Assembly: GCA_043755435.1 (NCBI GenBank) | Contig: JAYUSZ010000019.1 | Span: 1 to 6,334 of the forward strand | Origin: JANXSF01 sp043755435 | GTDB lineage: Bacteria; Acidobacteriota; Terriglobia; Bryobacterales; Bryobacteraceae | Length of the DNA stretch: 6,334 bases | Direction: 5' to 3' | Shown: in pieces, positions 1 through 6,109 of the stretch | Numbering within the stretch: the stretch's first letter is position 1 | Layout: each line of letters starts with the position of its first letter | Program-made: the position numbers and the translations under genes | The notes under the pieces: generated by a model | What the model was told of the DNA's origin: nothing | Seen by the model: only the letters and a program-made list of their open reading frames with translations | Database searches by the model: none

Positions 1-66
1 ACCAAACTTGAATCGATTCAGCCCGGTTCCACCCTCCCCCGTCGCCGTCAAAAACGTGAAGAATAA
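1..66 (+). CDS. Possible C-terminal tail of a truncated upstream gene
   Basis: Frame 1 is open from the left edge of the window to a TAA at 64-66, giving 21 residues ending in a very basic tail (LPRRRQKREE). Such Arg/Lys-rich ends are common in DNA- or RNA-binding proteins and transposases, but 21 codons are too few to assign a family, and an open stretch this short can arise by chance. A GGGGACAC-containing motif lies just downstream (81-97), which resembles the ends I remember around REP-associated transposase genes, so a transposase tail is one option. The start lies outside the window. Confidence is low. Confidence 0.25.
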   Translation, partial: TKLESIQPGSTLPRRRQKREE

Positions 67-99
67 ATATGCGCAGTTATTTCGGGGACACTACACTAG

Positions 100-114
100 T
101 TGTTTTCAAAACAA
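100..114. repeat. 15-base inverted repeat, TTGTTTT-C-AAAACAA
   Basis: Two perfect 7-base arms flank a single central C. The arms are AT-only apart from one G/C pair, so the site is more likely a protein-binding palindrome or chance than a strong RNA hairpin. It lies about 380 bases upstream of the hydrolase start, which is far for a direct operator. No second copy was seen in the window. Confidence 0.35.
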
Positions 115-258
115 AGCCAATAATGGCCGCAAACTGGTAGTTGGGGAAAGTCGGTCACGTCACTTTTTCAACTCATTTTGCTCTCTTTTCATCAGATTGC
201 CAAAATCATGCCGCGAAGTTGTTGCAAGCGTCTGGTACTTTGTACACAGGAAGATAAA

Positions 259-272
259 TTGCTGGCCAGCAA
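259..272. repeat. 14-base perfect palindrome TTGCTGGCCAGCAA
   Basis: This is an uninterrupted, perfectly self-complementary 14-mer in the non-coding region before the hydrolase-caspase module. Perfect dyads of this length are typical of dimeric repressor operators, although a chance occurrence cannot be excluded. It has no loop bases, so it would form a poor RNA hairpin. Whether a promoter lies next to it is not clear from the sequence. Confidence 0.4.
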
Positions 273-492
273 CTTCCCAACAAATCTAGTCCTCGAGGGT
301 GATTAACTCCTCTGGCGTTCTAAATCGAACCTGAATTGCAAACACGATTGAGAACCGTGAATGCGAGCTGTAAGAAGCAGGCTGTTAGTGGTTGGCAGCC
401 CAGAAGGTGAAACGAGGAGCGCCAGTTGAATTTTGCGTTTTTCTGTCCGCGAGGCTGTAGTGCGTCTGCTCGATTCCATATATCATGTCTTC

Positions 493-1737
493 ATGCCAAT
501 CCTCTACGTTCACGGCGTTGCCAATCGAAAAGACGGTGCCGGCAATCTGGACGGATGGAGCGAAATTGAAGCGTTTCTTCGGCGCTATGCAGCCGGTGAG
601 ATTTCTGACCAACCAGAGCTTGTTGATATTTCGTACGCCTATTGGGGCGATCTGGGTGTGAAGTTGCACTGGCAAGGAGCATCGCGCCCAAGGTCACAAT
701 TGCTTGGCATGGGCGCATTCACGCTGACGGCTTCATCAGTGGAAACAGCAGAGATGTTGGAATCTTTAGATTCCCTTCCTCCAAAGCAACAGCTGCCAAC
801 AGCGAAACCTTCGGGCCTTATTTCTGCAGGCCCAACTACCACGGCTATGAATGGCAAGTCCCGGTTAGCAGACCTTTCCCACGATCAACGGGCCGATTTG
901 TTAGTAAGCATTGCCCGTTCTCAAAAGCGCCCAGCCGCGGACCTCCTCTTAGTGGATGCACTCGCCCGGGATGCGGCTTTTGTAGCAAAACTGAAGGCAG
1001 CCAAAACGCCAGCGGACGAAATGATAGTGGTAAGAGACGCCGCGGCCACTCTAACTCCTAAAGGCTTAATCGCCCAAGGCTCCAGTTGGTGGAGCGATGT
1101 TGCGGACCGGTTAAGCGAAGTTTACGATCGCGTGGATGGTGCCCCCGCCAATGCCGTTACGAGACTTGTAATGGAAGCAAGGGGCAAGATCAACGACCTC
1201 GCAACCGGTTTCATCGGCGACGTGTTCGCCTACTTGCAAGAAAAGGACCAACGTCCTGGTGCAATCCGCGGGCGAGTGTTGGAGGCAATTCGGAAAGCAA
1301 GAAATGCTGCACCAAACGACGAACCACTGATTGTAGTAACTCATTCCATGGGCGGCCAGATCATCTACGACATAGTTACTTCGTTTCTTGAAGCGGAACA
1401 TCTCCGCATTGATTTTTGGGTAGCAACCGCCTCACAAGTTGGGTTTTTTGAGGAAATGAAGGCATTCATCAACAGCGATCTGTCCATCGCCAGTCCCAAC
1501 CGTGTGACTACACCATCGGCCAAAGTATTGGGATGGTGGTGGAATGTTTGGGATCCCAATGACATCATCAGTTACACGGCAAAACCTATTTTTGATAAAT
1601 TTGTGGATGATGAAGCGTTTGAAGGTGGTGCCGCTCTTGCCCAAGCTCACAGCACTTACTTGAAACGTCCTAGTTTCTATCGAAAATTGGCTGAAAAAAT
1701 TCAAACCGCGAAAGCGCTGAACTACAATCGCCCATGA
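493..1737 (+). CDS. Alpha/beta hydrolase, PGAP1/lipase-like
   Basis: This 414-residue protein is a probable serine esterase or lipase of the alpha/beta-hydrolase fold. It opens with a hydrophobic strand and an HG turn (PILYVHGV, residues 2-9), the usual oxyanion-hole position. The nucleophile elbow is THSMGG (283-288) with Ser285. The acid is probably Asp354 in VWDPND (352-357), and the base His386 in AHSTYL (385-390), so the triad looks complete. Between the HG strand and the elbow lies a long, partly helical and low-complexity insertion (about 65-240) that could be a lid or partner-binding region. There is no signal peptide or membrane segment, so it is probably cytosolic. The ATG at 493 is preferred because the fold starts immediately there. 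A TTG at 433 would add 20 residues unlike the family and sits 13 bases after a GAGGAG. The ATG at 493 has no good ribosome site of its own. The gene overlaps the caspase gene by ATGA. The substrate is unknown. Confidence 0.85.
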   Translation: MPILYVHGVANRKDGAGNLDGWSEIEAFLRRYAAGEISDQPELVDISYAYWGDLGVKLHWQGASRPRSQLLGMGAFTLTASSVETAEMLESLDSLPPKQQLPTAKPSGLISAGPTTTAMNGKSRLADLSHDQRADLLVSIARSQKRPAADLLLVDALARDAAFVAKLKAAKTPADEMIVVRDAAATLTPKGLIAQGSSWWSDVADRLSEVYDRVDGAPANAVTRLVMEARGKINDLATGFIGDVFAYLQEKDQRPGAIRGRVLEAIRKARNAAPNDEPLIVVTHSMGGQIIYDIVTSFLEAEHLRIDFWVATASQVGFFEEMKAFINSDLSIASPNRVTTPSAKVLGWWWNVWDPNDIISYTAKPIFDKFVDDEAFEGGAALAQAHSTYLKRPSFYRKLAEKIQTAKALNYNRP

Positions 1738-3446
1738 AAAACCTGAAACCAATTGTCGGCAAACCAGGTGAATGGCAAAACCCGAACTGGACACCTGGAA
1801 CGCCGGGATTGTTTGGCTTGGTCATTGGAGTTAGTAACTACCTCCATCTGAATCCCGCCGACGCCACCACACTGAACATGGGCTCACTCGCCGTATCTGC
1901 CGTTACGGCACATTCTTTCCTGGAATGGCTGGATACGAGTTACCAACTGGATGGCGTTCCGCTTGCAAAGTGCTGGTTTTTGGCTGCTCCTACTCCTACT
2001 GAAGTTGCTGCGCGGCCAGGCATTATAGAAAATTTACTCTTGCCTGACTATGACGCCTGTGAAAGATCTATTGTGGAATGGTTCGCTGACATGAGCCGTT
2101 TGCCAGAAGCAGCCGCCGAAAAAAGCCGCTCCGTATTTTTCTTCTCCGGTCATGGCCTTGAAGTTACCGAAGAAATCCAGACCCTTTTGCCTTCAGCCTA
2201 TCTTCGTCCTCCAGTTCCCCAATACAATCGTGCTATTGGAACATCCAACCTTCGAAGAGGATTAAAAGCACTAAAGGTTCCGTTGCACTACTTCTTCCTG
2301 GATGCCTGCCGGAGCGATCATGACAACCTTAAGCAACTAACTCCCATTGAAGGTGCCCAGATTCTAAATCAGGTCGTAGGCGCGGCCAGAAACTCGAAAT
2401 GCTATGTGCCGTTATTTTTTGCAACTGCGGCGGGCAAGCAGGCGTTCCAACCTTCGGACCCAACGAAAGGAATCACGCTTTTCGGTACAGCGCTTCTTGA
2501 AGGATTGAATGCAAGAAAAGGGATGCGTCCGGTATGGGTGGATGATCAGGAATGTCTGATAAAGCTCGACCCGCTGCTGGTGCATTGCAGGTCGAGAATT
2601 CCGGCAATCGCGCAAGATGAGTTTCAACAAACAATCGAACAGGAAGTTCGTCTGCAAGGAGATTACACCACTGAAACTGTCTGCAAAATCCATCGGCCAA
2701 AGTCAGGTGGTTCGATGTCAGTGGAAACTGGCCGCAAGAACTATCGAGACTCGCTCTACGCAACGGATCGGGAATTCCCTGTGCCTGTACGTCCAAAGGA
2801 TTTTCAGCAAGGCCATCCTATCTTCGGGTCCGAAACTTCCACAATCCCTTTTGTGGAGCAGGCCCGCGTCTATCGTGATGGAAACTGGGTACCTGCCGGC
2901 CCAGGTGATTACGCTCTTAGTCGCGTTCGCCACGGAAATTCCGGCGAACATGAAGTGGTGCTAACCACCGATTCAAGGACCACCAGTTGGTTCGAGATAC
3001 TTGACATCGACAAAAAGCAGAAGATCGGTGTAGTTCTCCCCGCAGATGGTCAGGAGCTGAAATACGAATTCGAATTCGACATAGAAGGCGCAACTTTCAA
3101 ACGATTTGCCTGCAACCTTTCCCGCGACAATCCACCTTTATACAAAAAAGTGGCAACAGCCTGGAAAAAATACAGCAATAGCGGCATGGAAGAAGCACTC
3201 GACTTCATGCTGGCCCCTGAAGCTGCTGGAGCCTTGGAAGCAGTACTCTCTGAGAAAACAGAGTCTCCACTTTCCGCTGCAATTGCCACCTTGCTGCTGG
3301 TACGCAGCAGGCATTGGGAACGATTGCACGATTGGCCCAGAAACCTTGCGAACTGGTTTCCTCAACTATCTGACGGCTGCGTACTCTGGGCTGAACAATT
3401 ACTCCAATCTGGAGGCGATTCGGCCGAAGCACTTCATTTTCGCTGA
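1734..3446 (+). CDS. Caspase-family (C14-like) protease, probably C-terminally truncated by frameshift
   Basis: This 570-residue protein has an N-terminal caspase-like domain (about 25-265). It starts with the first core strand (GLVIGVSNY, 28-36), then catalytic His140 in FFFSGHG (135-141) and catalytic Cys192 in FFLDACRSD (187-195). It continues through the ATAAGKQAF stretch (230-238) and the LFGTALLEGL helix (249-258) that follow the active site in bacterial caspase homologues. Both catalytic residues are intact, so cysteine-endopeptidase activity is expected. Residues about 325-465 look beta-rich and 466-570 helical. I recognise neither part; they may be sensor or partner-binding regions. 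There is no signal peptide or membrane span. The start ATG overlaps the hydrolase stop as ATGA and lacks a clear ribosome site, which implies translational coupling. The stop at 3444-3446 falls inside what looks like a continuing C-terminal domain, carried on in the -1 frame to 3667. The catalytic part would be unaffected. Specificity is unknown. Confidence 0.85.
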   Translation: MKNLKPIVGKPGEWQNPNWTPGTPGLFGLVIGVSNYLHLNPADATTLNMGSLAVSAVTAHSFLEWLDTSYQLDGVPLAKCWFLAAPTPTEVAARPGIIENLLLPDYDACERSIVEWFADMSRLPEAAAEKSRSVFFFSGHGLEVTEEIQTLLPSAYLRPPVPQYNRAIGTSNLRRGLKALKVPLHYFFLDACRSDHDNLKQLTPIEGAQILNQVVGAARNSKCYVPLFFATAAGKQAFQPSDPTKGITLFGTALLEGLNARKGMRPVWVDDQECLIKLDPLLVHCRSRIPAIAQDEFQQTIEQEVRLQGDYTTETVCKIHRPKSGGSMSVETGRKNYRDSLYATDREFPVPVRPKDFQQGHPIFGSETSTIPFVEQARVYRDGNWVPAGPGDYALSRVRHGNSGEHEVVLTTDSRTTSWFEILDIDKKQKIGVVLPADGQELKYEFEFDIEGATFKRFACNLSRDNPPLYKKVATAWKKYSNSGMEEALDFMLAPEAAGALEAVLSEKTESPLSAAIATLLLVRSRHWERLHDWPRNLANWFPQLSDGCVLWAEQLLQSGGDSAEALHFR

Positions 3447-3667
3447 AGCTGAAGGACCGGCGTTTGCCCCTGCTGAGTCCGGTTCTTTCAATGGCCTATA
3501 GCCGCCTTCGTGAGTTTCAGCAAGCACCCGGCTCAGCTAACCCCGATGTGGACGCGCTTATAAAACGAATGCGGCTTCCAATACTCACCACGCGCTCAGG
3601 TGGCTTGTTCACCGTATTCATTGGCGAGCCCAACCAGATCGGCCCAGCAATGGTTGAACGTCCTTGA
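3440..3667 (+). pseudogene. Frame-displaced C-terminal segment of the caspase-family protein
   Basis: A 75-codon stretch in the -1 frame relative to the caspase gene runs from the T-run at 3437-3440 to a TGA at 3665-3667. Reading TTT at 3438-3440 and then TCG from 3440 would join it to residue 569, giving a 644-residue protein. The segment begins as an amphipathic helix (PLLSPVLSMAYSRLREF), fitting the helical region before it, and ends with TRSGGLFTVF, a compact hydrophobic finish. It fills nearly all the space up to the convergent gene, whose stop is only 6 bases away, supporting its being coding. The frame is closed by TGA at 3392-3394, so the shift must lie between 3395 and 3446. A lost T in the four-T run is the simplest cause; an assembly error is equally possible. 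Independent translation (ATG at 3491) has no ribosome site. Confidence 0.6.
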
Positions 3668-3673
3668 AATAAA

Positions 3674-5191
3674 TTAAGGTGCCACCCAAACCGAAAGATC
3701 CACCGAAGCAGTCTGCCCTGCTTCGGTCTTAACCACCACCGGCTTGCTCAACTCAATCAGATCTTCATCTAACTCATCCACATCAAAACTCGCTAGCATT
3801 CGATAATCTCCCGGTGGCAAGCTGTCGAAGTTAAATCGCCCGTCCACATCGGAGAGCAGCAGCAAATATCGTCCCCCAATGGAACGCCGCGCAGCATCTG
3901 CCACAGGCCAAAGAAATACCGGTGCACCGGGAACTCCCTTGCCATCGCGCATCACCTTACCGCTGATCCGCCCCGCGCGATCTGAAACCACAACCCGGAT
4001 CCTTTGCGTCCCTCGCGGTTCAATCAATACATCAAACCAATCCGATGCGCCCTCCAATCTTGCGCGCCGCCCCCCTCCTGAAAATGGATTGCCGATAGAC
4101 TCAACATACTGTCCTGCCGGAACCTGTGCTGCCCTAAACTCCCAGTGCCCAGGCGCAAGCGAAACGCGAGATCCCTTAATCTCTTGTTCCGATTCGGTCT
4201 CCGCCATATCCTGCCGACGGCCTACCAACTTATATGGAATGTTAGTAACTGCATTGGAACCCAACCGGCGTACTTCGAACTCAACAGTAGGAACCGGTTG
4301 TAACGAAAAGTTCAGCCCGTCCATATTTCCACTCAGATGAAGCTCAACAAACGAGGCAAAAGTCCCATCCTGAAGAGTCGCAAACACTTCATAATTTGCT
4401 GGTGCCAAGCCTTCAAAACGATACCCACCACCGCAACCTGTTTGCGTGGAGCGCCGCCCAGTCTCGGAAGAAACCACTACGGTCACCGGACCACTCCTAT
4501 CGCAGATCACCGTTCCACCGAGTCGCAACAGAGTTCCGGAATCTGGAGTAACATCGGCGTAAGCCGTTTCCATGTCGACAGTAACTCGGTGAATCCGTGC
4601 GTCGCGAATTTCCCGGCCCTGTGGGCTATAAGTGGGCAACCATCCTGTGCCGTCTTCCAGAGTATGCGCCGCTGAACGAACCCAATATTTTCCTGGATCG
4701 AGGCCATGAATGCGATAAACACCGCGATCATCCGAAATGGCCAACCCGGCTGAGCGCAATGGCATTCTTGCACGGTAGGCAACAACTTGAACTCCTGGCG
4801 CAGCAATTCCGTTTTCATCTTGCACCACGCCAGTTAAGGCTCCCTTACGACGAACTCGAATTTCAGCGAACAACCTGGAATCGGTGGTCACTTCAATAGG
4901 AGTGCCTCTGCCAATAGGAAGCCTTTGCCCGTAGGCTGCTGGAAAGTAACCTTGCCGCACAACCTTAAGCAAGTACAAACCCGGCGCTACCGCAGGAAAA
5001 GTAAACTGCCCACTGCGACCTGTCCTCACAGCCACCATGCCACCTGCTGCGGTTGAGCCGCCAGGCACCGCCTCCAAACGCACAATGGTTCTTGAAAGCG
5101 GACGACCCGATGCCTGCTCTATTACAACGCCCTGAATAACTCCGGCTTCAAGACGGAGGGCAAGGGTAAGCAAAGCAATCAATCGAAACAT
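3674..5191 (-). CDS. Secreted protein with carboxypeptidase-regulatory-like (CNA-B-like) repeats
   Basis: This 505-residue exported protein starts with a short signal peptide (hydrophobic core LIALLTLAL, likely cleavage after the Ala at about 16). No lipobox cysteine is present. The mature part is built of beta-sandwich repeats of the carboxypeptidase regulatory-like type. The clearest run over about 18-90, 117-190 and 400-495, each with a G-x-V strand, a proline-rich P-G-x-x-V turn and a closing L-x-P-G-x-Y strand (GLDPGKYWV at 163-171, SLPPGDYRM at 457-465). A more divergent one lies at about 222-280 (GLAPANYEV). Residues about 300-395 are less clear. No catalytic motif and no TonB-dependent barrel follow, so the protein is probably a cell-surface or periplasmic adhesion or binding module; ligand unknown. 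Proteins like this are abundant in Acidobacteriota. It is convergent with the caspase gene and divergent from the HxlR operon. No strong ribosome site precedes the ATG at 5189-5191. Confidence 0.85.
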   Translation of the reverse strand: MFRLIALLTLALRLEAGVIQGVVIEQASGRPLSRTIVRLEAVPGGSTAAGGMVAVRTGRSGQFTFPAVAPGLYLLKVVRQGYFPAAYGQRLPIGRGTPIEVTTDSRLFAEIRVRRKGALTGVVQDENGIAAPGVQVVAYRARMPLRSAGLAISDDRGVYRIHGLDPGKYWVRSAAHTLEDGTGWLPTYSPQGREIRDARIHRVTVDMETAYADVTPDSGTLLRLGGTVICDRSGPVTVVVSSETGRRSTQTGCGGGYRFEGLAPANYEVFATLQDGTFASFVELHLSGNMDGLNFSLQPVPTVEFEVRRLGSNAVTNIPYKLVGRRQDMAETESEQEIKGSRVSLAPGHWEFRAAQVPAGQYVESIGNPFSGGGRRARLEGASDWFDVLIEPRGTQRIRVVVSDRAGRISGKVMRDGKGVPGAPVFLWPVADAARRSIGGRYLLLLSDVDGRFNFDSLPPGDYRMLASFDVDELDEDLIELSKPVVVKTEAGQTASVDLSVWVAP

Positions 5192-5297
5192 TTCACTAAT
5201 ATGACGGGTTCTGCTTCAATTTCGTTGATGCAATTAGGGACAGTCTTGTCCGTACTTGCAAGGTTGACGTAGATTCTGTATCTTTACCTGTAAGCCA
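5192..5297. promoter_or_regulatory. Divergent promoter region between the secreted-repeat gene and the HxlR operon
   Basis: These 106 bases separate two divergently transcribed genes and must hold at least the HxlR operon promoter. Two weak sigma-70-like pairs read toward the HxlR gene. One is TTGCAA (5256-5261) with TATCTT (5279-5284), spacing 17. The other is TTGTCC (5246-5251) with TAGATT (5270-5275), spacing 18. Neither matches consensus well. If the first were used, the leader would be very short, consistent with the lack of a Shine-Dalgarno site before 5298. An inverted repeat overlaps the second -35. I found no convincing pair for the minus-strand gene. Confidence 0.45.
5238..5251. promoter_or_regulatory. 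Candidate operator: inverted repeat GGACA-N4-TGTCC
   Basis: Two perfect 5-base arms separated by four bases lie about 46 bases before the HxlR start and overlap a possible -35 element. HxlR-family proteins are dimeric and commonly bind dyad sites near their own promoter, so this is a reasonable autoregulation site. The arms are short and chance occurrence is quite possible. Its position in a divergent region means that the secreted-repeat gene could also be controlled. Confidence 0.3.
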
Positions 5298-5690
5298 ATG
5301 GCAATAGCAAAGTTGAGGAAGGCTGCGCAATTCGAATGTCCCGTTGAAGGGTTTCAAACACTCATCGGCGGCAAGTACCGCCTTCGAATTTTGTGGGAAC
5401 TCAAGAGTGGCCCACTGCGCTATGGAGAATTGAAAACCGCACTCGCAGCCAGTATGGGCAACAAGGCAATTGCTGCTCGAGTTCTTAGTCGCGATCTGAA
5501 AGAATTGGCGAATCGCTTCATGGTTACCCGCAAGGAACATATCAGGGCTCCACGTCAAGTTGAGTATTCATTGACAGATGTTGGCGAAACGTTCCTTCCA
5601 GTCTTAGCGCAGATTCACCAATGGGGTGTTACTCATCTGGTGAAGCAATCGGTACTGGATGTTTTGGCAAAAACAAGGAGAGGCAAATGA
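5298..5690 (+). CDS. HxlR-family winged-helix transcriptional regulator
   Basis: This 130-residue protein matches the length and layout of HxlR/MarR-like DNA-binding regulators. It has the family N-terminal CPVEGFQTLIGGKY signature (14-27) with Cys14, then ILWELKSGPLRYGEL (31-45). The recognition-helix region RVLSRDLKEL follows (61-70), then the wing (RQVEYSLTDVG, 86-96) and a C-terminal dimerisation helix ending in a Trp-Gly (about 109-110). Cys14 is at the position that acts as a redox or electrophile sensor in some HxlR proteins such as HypR, but many members keep this Cys without proven sensing. The linker before the recognition helix (ALAASMGNKAIAA) is a little longer than in textbook members, a variant I associate with Acidobacteriota. 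It leads an operon with an SRPBCC gene, which it overlaps by ATGA, and probably controls its own operon. The ATG at 5298 has no strong ribosome site. Confidence 0.9.
   Translation: MAIAKLRKAAQFECPVEGFQTLIGGKYRLRILWELKSGPLRYGELKTALAASMGNKAIAARVLSRDLKELANRFMVTRKEHIRAPRQVEYSLTDVGETFLPVLAQIHQWGVTHLVKQSVLDVLAKTRRGK
5675..5680 (+). promoter_or_regulatory. Ribosome binding site AAGGAG for the SRPBCC gene
   Basis: AAGGAG lies six bases before the ATG at 5687, inside the end of the HxlR gene. This good site fixes the start at 5687 and rules out the 22-residue extension to 5621, whose extra residues are just the HxlR gene read out of frame. Confidence 0.8.
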
Positions 5691-6109
5691 AAACTTTCAG
5701 CGTAGCCGCGGCGATTCGCGCAACACCAGACAAAATTTGGGCGCTACTCACAGATGCCGGTGCGTATCCTAGTTGGAACCCTTCTGTTACCAAAGTGGAA
5801 GGACAAATCGCACTGGGAGAAACGGTCACAGTCCACGTGAAATTGAATCCCGGACGGCCATTTCCAGTGAAAGTCACCGAGTTCCAGCCCAACAGCGCTC
5901 TGACATGGTCTGGCGGAATGCCGCTTGGATTATTCAAAGGAGTGAGGACTTTTCGCTTGACACCTAAGGAGAGCGGTATAGTCGAGTTTACGATGAAAGA
6001 GGAATTCAGTGGTTTGCTTTCCCCGCTGATTGAGAGGTCCATTCCAGACCTGCAACCGGCCTTTGAGGAGTTTGCAGCCGGACTAAAAAAGAGAGCGGAG
6101 GCAGCATGA
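5687..6109 (+). CDS. SRPBCC-family protein (START/Bet v1-like, polyketide cyclase-like)
   Basis: This 140-residue protein has the features of the SRPBCC helix-grip fold. It starts with a beta strand (KTFSVAAAIRATP, 2-14), then the first helix (PDKIWALLTD, 14-23) and the typical YPSWNPSV motif (27-34). A run of beta strands follows, including VTVHVKL (47-53), FPVKVTEFQP (59-68), GVRTFRLTP (85-93) and VEFTMKEEF (99-107). A long C-terminal helix (about 112-137) closes the hydrophobic ligand cavity. Members bind or transform hydrophobic ligands; the specific ligand cannot be told from sequence. It is probably cytosolic. The gene overlaps both neighbours by ATGA (HxlR before, small protein after), so all three should be co-translated. 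HxlR/ArsR-type regulators are often paired with SRPBCC proteins. Confidence 0.88.
   Translation: MKTFSVAAAIRATPDKIWALLTDAGAYPSWNPSVTKVEGQIALGETVTVHVKLNPGRPFPVKVTEFQPNSALTWSGGMPLGLFKGVRTFRLTPKESGIVEFTMKEEFSGLLSPLIERSIPDLQPAFEEFAAGLKKRAEAA
6097..6101 (+). promoter_or_regulatory. Ribosome binding site GGAGG for the last gene
   Basis: GGAGG sits four bases before the ATG at 6106, slightly close but usable, at the very end of the SRPBCC coding sequence. Together with the ATGA overlap it supports a real downstream gene despite the truncation by the window end. Confidence 0.65.

Larger units (their letters stand above)
67..492. other. Intergenic region upstream of the hydrolase-caspase module
   Basis: I see no convincing gene in these 426 bases. 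The open stretch at 8-289 on the plus strand has no ribosome site, no recognisable domain and an unstructured composition. The interval holds a 15-base inverted repeat (100-114), a 14-base perfect palindrome (259-272), an 8-base palindrome CCTCGAGG (291-298) and a GAGGAG Shine-Dalgarno-like site at 414-419. A weak sigma-70-like pair, TTGAGA at 348-353 and TAAGAA at 371-376 with 17-base spacing, could drive the downstream genes, but the -10 matches consensus at only three of six positions. No GC-rich hairpin followed by a T-run was found, so no terminator is called. Confidence 0.5.

Noticed and set aside
8..289. 93-residue open frame on the plus strand
   Set aside because: It has no ribosome site, no recognisable domain and irregular composition, and it conflicts with the more gene-like tail in frame 1. 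It looks like chance.
348..376. Sigma-70-like promoter TTGAGA-17-TAAGAA before the hydrolase
   Set aside because: The -10 matches only three of six consensus bases, and the resulting leader of about 110 bases has no support. It is mentioned under the intergenic entry but not called as a feature.
433..492. TTG start giving 20 extra residues to the hydrolase
   Set aside because: The extra residues are unlike the family, and the fold begins directly at the ATG at 493. The GAGGAG at 414-419 is 13 bases from the TTG, too far to be persuasive, although it is not excluded.
642..1061. 139-residue open frame inside the hydrolase gene
   Set aside because: It is an overlapping frame with no domain or ribosome site, while the hydrolase frame carries the catalytic motifs.
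3434..3446. Programmed -1 ribosomal frameshift in the caspase gene
   Set aside because: The site does not form an X-XXY-YYZ slippery heptamer in the zero frame; only the TTT codon could re-pair after slipping, and I see no clear downstream stem-loop. A simple indel is more likely.
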